DNA of 64,000 nt, from assembly GCA_964059195.1 (NCBI GenBank), contig CAXKWD010000006.1:66419073-66483072 (forward strand), given 5' to 3'. The stretch is from Ectobius pallidus (lineage: Eukaryota; Arthropoda; Insecta; Blattodea; Ectobiidae). Made by a program: the position numbers and the translations under genes. The number at the start of each line of letters is the position of its first letter. Position 1 is the first letter of the stretch. This document shows, in pieces, positions 58,689 to 64,000 of this stretch. The notes below the pieces were generated by a model. It was given only the letters and a program-made list of their open reading frames with translations, had not been told where the DNA came from and searched no databases.

Positions 58689-61150
58689 GGGTGGCGTGCA
58701 CCAAACTCATGCAATTTACTCTTTTAGTAAGCCTTACTTCTTTAGTTCTAACTACTTTAGTAAGCTACTCTTTTAGTAACCGTACTCTTTTAGTAAGGAC
58801 GGCGTGCACCAACCAGGAGTAAACTAAACTCGGCGGCTTTCAACATAGAGGAATGTACTAAAGTAGTAAAAATTTTATTTACTCCCAGAGTAAATGAACT
58901 TACTCCACAAGTGGTGGAGAGCACCAACACGGAGTACGTTACTAACGTAGTAAGTTATGGAGTAAATAAGGCCAATATTTACTCCTACTCAGGGGGTGGA
59001 GTAAAGTTGTGGAGTAAGTGTGTTCTGTGGCATTTGCGTGAGTTATGAGTTACATATCACATTAAATGGATTACATAGTTCAAACTGAGGATAAGTTATT
59101 GAGATGAAGAAGGTTGTATACCAAAAATGAGAGTTGTGGCAGGTGATTTAATAAATATTAAGCGAACCATACCTAGTAGGGCATTTAATAACGTAAATAA
59201 TTAAGCTCATAAATCCTTACATGAAATTTTGGCGTTTGGAAGAAACGATGTCAGATTCTCACTACATCCATGTGATTTCAGCCAGTCAAATGTGGAAATA
59301 TCATTGCGGAGAGCGATCCAACTAGGAAGACGTCCACCAAAGGTGAGGGGAAGAGTGAGTGGAAGGGACGTTTGCCTGGTACGGTACAAGGAGCTCATGT
59401 GCTCTTAAATATCTTCCTAGCTGGATCGGCCTTTAGATGTTGCAGTTCTCCCTAACTTTGGGTCAGAAAACGACGATGTATTTCAAGCTAATCATATGGA
59501 TACAGATATCGGCGAGGTATAGTACATTCCAATACATGAAAGCCTCCGTTCTTGGAGCTACCCAGAAAACACTTCCCCCTGCTACTTAACCATAGAATTA
59601 CTGAACAATAGGTGATTCTCATTGTTAAACGATTTAATGTAATTATTGTAAATTAATTTTATTACATTACCAGATTATAATAATAATTATAAGAGCTAAA
59701 AGTTCAATAGTTGCACCCGCAGTGTTAATGAATAATATGTCCTTTTTTCTAACCCAGGTGTAAAAATGTCCAAACAGGCCACATCGGAAGAAAATTTGAC
59801 TGACTCTGGGATTAGCGTACATTGAGAAGGGGCACATTGTAAAACCATTCCTTAAAGACTCCCCAAGTCTCGAATGGAGGAGTGAGACGAGACTTTCATG
59901 TTTGGGAATAAACTATAGCAGATGCTGCAGGTCTATAGTATGCTGCTAACTATTTTAATTAACCCTGTGGACAGGAAAGTGAGAAGCATTATAAACTATA
60001 TAGAAAAAAATGCCAACATGAGTCCCGAAAGAAAATTTTAAGGAGGGGCCCGGAGGTTGAAGCTGCACAGGATCTAGAGAAGTAGTCACTGAAATTATTT
60101 TTCAACACACAACCACCTACATAATTATTATTAGAGTTCATAGCTTCCGAAATATTGTACCGCCATTTTTTGTTTAAATATTACATTTCTCAGTTGTAAT
60201 ATTATTATTTTTATAAGGTAATATTTTTTAAGTAAATGTTCTGTGCATTTGAAAAAGGATAGAAACATAATGCCCCTTATTAGTTTTGTTATCCTTTTTA
60301 TCCCCCCTTTTTCATGATTTTGTGTAATACTTCTTATTAATATTGTTAAACAGTCAATAAGTATTAATAATTCATTATATGAGATTTATGATAAACAACT
60401 ATAGAATAATTGATTTATCGTTTTTGGGGAAGAATATGTAACTTTAGGAAGTATAAATATTTTAATATATTTTAGAACTTTATTATTATTATGAGAGAAA
60501 TAATTATAATATTGACAGTGAATCAATTATGAAAATCAACTGGAAATTCCAATTGTTTGCATTATAATACAGAAATAGTTTGCACAAAAATTGTAATCAC
60601 AGTACCCATACGTAGGCTACTAAACTGAAAATACTCAATTGAAGGAATTAAAATTAGTAATGAATAAAACATTACTATTAGACCTATTTTAAAACATGAA
60701 GATTGTCATTAGTAATATTTGGAACAACCCAAATTCATATTCATTGTTTCAGCGAACCTTCTCTTTTCATTATCTGGCACTTGAATAATACTGGCAATTG
60801 AAATGCACGTGTTCTGCTGCGCTGCACTAACGTTTCTGCTCTGTTCTGCGCAGAATTCGACTACTTCTTTAGTAAAAATCGCTTACTACTTTAGTAACAA
60901 CTAAAGAAGTAACTATCAATTGAGCTCTCCAACACCAACTAAAAGAGTAAGTTACTAAAAGAGTAGCACTAAAGTAGTAAATTTAGGAAGGGAACCTTAC
61001 GTAACAAAAACCGGTTTGTCTGTCTCACTCTAGCACATACATTAGTATGACTTAAGAGTGAGGCAGATGTACTGGTTCTTGTATACTCCAGGTCTCCGTC
61101 TTAAATTTACTACTTTAGTAAGATTTACTCCTGGATGGTGCACGCCACCC
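58689..61150. mobile_element. TIR element (2.46 kb) inserted in the tRNA-like repeat
   Basis: Ends are GGGTGGCGTGCACCA and TGGTGCACGCCACCC. The CCA before it (58686-58688) is repeated after it (61151-61153), and the uninterrupted copy at 58317-58390 has a single CCA at this point, so a 3-bp target duplication is confirmed by an empty site. Subterminal zones are packed with TTACTCTTTTAGTAA, TACTTTAGTAA and GGAGTAAA words. A second left-end-like sequence at 58801 (GGCGTGCACCA then CCAGGAGTAAA) matches the right end better than the outer left end does. A 3-bp duplication with GGG ends is compatible with PIF/Harbinger. A plus-strand frame around 59210-59405 is open (about 64 codons) but unrecognised; no transposase could be identified. 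Confidence 0.93.
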
Positions 61151-61185
61151 CCAGTGTCGGAGAAATTTTTCTCCTATAATATTCT
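61151..61185 (+). repeat. tRNA-like repeat unit, copy 2, right part
   Basis: CCAGTGTCGGAGAAATTTTT and CTCCTATAATATTCT continue the unit cut at 58688, matching 58378-58413. Confidence 0.93.
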
Positions 61186-61189
61186 TTCG

Positions 61190-61675
61190 TTTTATCCTAC
61201 CTTCCATGAACATACTCTGCTTATGATGTTTGAAGGGTTCTGTCTTACATCACTGGAGATTTTTATTAACTTAAAGCTTATAACATCCAACTCGTAAATT
61301 GTCCGTTACATCGCACCCTCAAAATATAATAAAGCTAAATGTAGAGATCTCTAATAATTAACACATCAACTGTAGTTCTTGTTAGTTTTTTACTAAATTT
61401 TCAAGAAAGCAGATTATACAGTTAGTCATGTTAGTGGAAACAATTAATATAGGAAACGAGGGATAAGAAAAGGAGAACTGCATATTTTAAAGTCTTTTAT
61501 TAGTAACTTCAAGATTATGCATAGATTCCGGATCATACTTCGAGAAGAGCTTAATAGGATTTTTTAAAAGAGGTTAACAAAACACACGGAATAACCCATA
61601 TGCGTCAGCAGCATAGTTCTCCAATTTAGGGTCTCCGCTATTCACTTTTTGGTAATAGATTTCGGTCTTAGTAAA

Positions 61676-61712
<37 letters not shown>

Positions 61713-64000
61713 TTTATTAGCCTATGTCCACAGTTACTCGGCACAGTTCTCTCCACATAGTTTATAGTTCCACAGCAATAAGTCTACATACATGTTGGAG
61801 CGACTAAGAAAGAAGCAACGTAGAGGCAGAAAGAATAGGCACTTTTCCTGTTGTGTAGAGGGGTTTCCCATTCCGCTGTTTTTCTATTTATGTACAAATG
61901 CCATTTATTACCAAGCCAAGCAATGTTGTGGTTATTGGACAGTATTAAATTGAAGATGGGGTAAAAGAAAGTTGGCATACTCTGAGAGACCCCAGGAAGA
62001 GGGTGGGAGGACACAAAGGAGACAGGCAGGGAAGACACTATTGAAATAGGTGTGATAAATTTAAGTAGCTGTAGTAACAGTTTTGACGTGGACAGTAACA
62101 GTAGTGTTTGTTATGAAGTACACAATTTGTTTTTAGAATCTGACGTAATGAACCAATAATATTATTCTTCCTTTTACACTAAACAGGACACTCATTTCAT
62201 AGTAAATAAGATTTGTACTATATGACTGACAGGTTATTATAAAATGTAAGTTTTAGTGAGAATATTATGAATAGTACAAACTATGCGTTTAGTTTTATTT
62301 TTAAAAACTGAAGTATAAGATGTGAAAATGAATTTTGATATTCATTGGATATTGAGCTGGTCCGACAACTAACTTAGGTTAATGTAATTAAAGAAGTAGA
62401 GAAGTTTACTTAATAATTCATTTAAATTAATTATAAAATTACTAATTAAATAATTAAATAACATTTTTACATATTCTGTCATTTGAAAATAATGTTACTG
62501 AAGTAATAATAATACTTTACAGCACTACACCATCTTACCCTACTACAACCTACTGTATGGGAGTCAATGTTCATTGAGTCGCAGCCATAAGTGCTTGTAG
62601 AAACCCGCGTATTCTTTCTGCCTCAACTTTAGCATAGGGTATTTTCTTAAAGGTATTTCTTTATCAATTTTGTTTTATTGAGGTTCACAAAACTAAAGTA
62701 GCCAATTGGATTTTAAATCATGCTTTTAATAATAATGGACTATTTAATTCGTAACGGTGTGATAAGCGTACAGAGAATTGAACTCCGAGCCTTGCAGGTA
62801 GTCCTGACCGACAAATTCCAGGCTTGATTTTGTTACCAAAATGCGGGGACTAAAGATGAGTAAGGTCGTTCATCTATTGAAATTGACGGCGATTTATAAC
62901 TCATGTTAATAGGCTATATGTTTTTCAGGTAGATTTTCATTTCTGTTAAAAAGGGTTAAGAGATTTTGAAGATACAGTCAGGCATCCCAATGCAATCACT
63001 ATTCAAACATAAAATATGGGAAGATGAAACGAGCAAAAGCTTTCCCAAATCCCTTCATCATGAATGTTCTCATACCAAGAAGAAATTATAAACATAACTG
63101 ACATAAACAATGCCAATTGTATATTAACCTATATTAGTGGTTCTTACCGATTGAAATTTAACATACTGGGCTTCCAATAAAATGTTTCCATAATTTAGGG
63201 CACTTCAGCTATTAAATTTTAATAGAGTATTTTAGCAATATTATTACGATTATTACGAGTTTCAGTAAGATGAAACTGAAAAGATGACATTTTATATTTT
63301 TCTCACAAACACAAGAAACAAGGAATGCATCTCAATTTCTTTATTTTCCTTCCCAAAAGAAAAAGTGGGTGTTAGGTAAGAGCAAAATGGAAGTATAGAA
63401 TGCATGTAAACATTAGTAGTAAAGGATTTTTGTGCGTATCAGTTCCGTGCCTGCAGCCTGTCTGTAATTACTCGTAATTTCCTGCCCCAGACTGAGAAAG
63501 AATTTACAAAAACTTTTGAGAAAATTAAAATGTACGAGTAATTTAAACCAGTATTCTTCGTAACCTTTGACAGCTCCCACACCCCCTAATGTTCCTCGGA
63601 CCTGAAGCTGGGGAACGATTGTATGCAATTACTATTGGTACAAAGTAGAGACCAAATTTCCTGCAGAAGAAGGTGTCCTGATGATAGTTCCCTGTATTCG
63701 AAAGGCTTAGGCACAACAAAGGAATATGAGAATATAAGTATTACAAATCTATTTCATTGATCGAGCTCAACGGCACAACATAACATGATTTTAAACTGTC
63801 AGAAACATGACAGTATACGAGTAATGCAGCTTGGAGATGTCACTCCATAATAAGGTGTGATGCTTAATTTGTAACTGCGTAACTTGTATCCACATTCATG
63901 GAATCTTTTAGTTTTTAAACTTCTAGTTATATTGTTAAATTTTCCACGCTGCTATTCGCATTGATGAATTATTGTGAAACTTGGTTCCTTTTTTCACAAT
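61190..64000. other. No recognisable gene; (AAT)n at 61673-61710
   Basis: AT-rich. The AAT run followed by GTTTATTAGCCTATGTCC could be the reversed tail of a retroelement, but no coding part is visible. Frames at 61784-62038 and 63413-63628 have no recognisable features. Confidence 0.5.

Overview
The window looks like AT-rich, non-genic nuclear DNA of an insect. No complete host gene was found. Three things point to an insect: an interstitial tract built from the arthropod telomere pentamer TTAGG, a mobile-element set typical of insects (hAT, mariner, Penelope-like, several tRNA-derived SINEs, LINE tails), and the many TAGGCCTA-like words. The texture recalls a cockroach-like hemimetabolous insect, but that is an inference from style, not a proven assignment.

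Layout: 0-6 kb is mostly unannotatable AT-rich DNA with a (TA)n tract and a diverged copy of a repeat that recurs at 55 kb. 6.2-8.4 kb holds the 3' end of a Penelope-like element (GIY-YIG endonuclease) followed directly by a 1.45-kb hAT-like element that itself carries an older nested repeat. 11.1-11.6 kb is a hAT deletion derivative with a transposase C-terminus remnant. 12.9 kb is a 77-bp exact copy of part of the decayed mariner at 16.8-17.8 kb. 20.2-21.0 kb is an inverted repeat enclosing a telomere-like decamer array. 21.2-23.8 kb is a compound foldback element. 25.2-30.2 kb is a decayed tandem duplication whose two units each contain a first-exon-like segment with a splice donor; later insertions sit inside it (a mariner-type foldback, a SINE scrap, a LINE tail, a small MITE). 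30.6-33.6 kb is a cluster of the hAT composite and free copies of its inner repeat. 33.7-50 kb is rich in SINE fragments, LINE tails and hAT elements. 52.3-53.6 kb is another hAT with a perfect 8-bp target duplication. 54.2-56.1 kb is a 1.86-kb palindromic element. 57.7-57.9 kb has the best candidate host coding exon (minus strand, signal-peptide-like start). 58.1-61.2 kb contains two copies of a tRNA-like repeat, one framed by a perfect 56-bp palindrome and one split by a 2.46-kb terminal-inverted-repeat element.

The strongest results are structural and can be checked from the sequence alone: five DNA elements bounded by an exact target-site duplication plus terminal inverted repeats, one insertion confirmed by an uninterrupted copy of its target nearby, two copies of a nested composite transposon, and several very large palindromes. 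Protein evidence is limited to fragments: Penelope GIY-YIG, mariner DD34D, hAT C-terminal dimerisation segments (two), a Tc1/mariner-type transposase tail, and two LINE ORF2 tails. No bacterial-type operon, CRISPR array, rRNA or intact tRNA gene is present.
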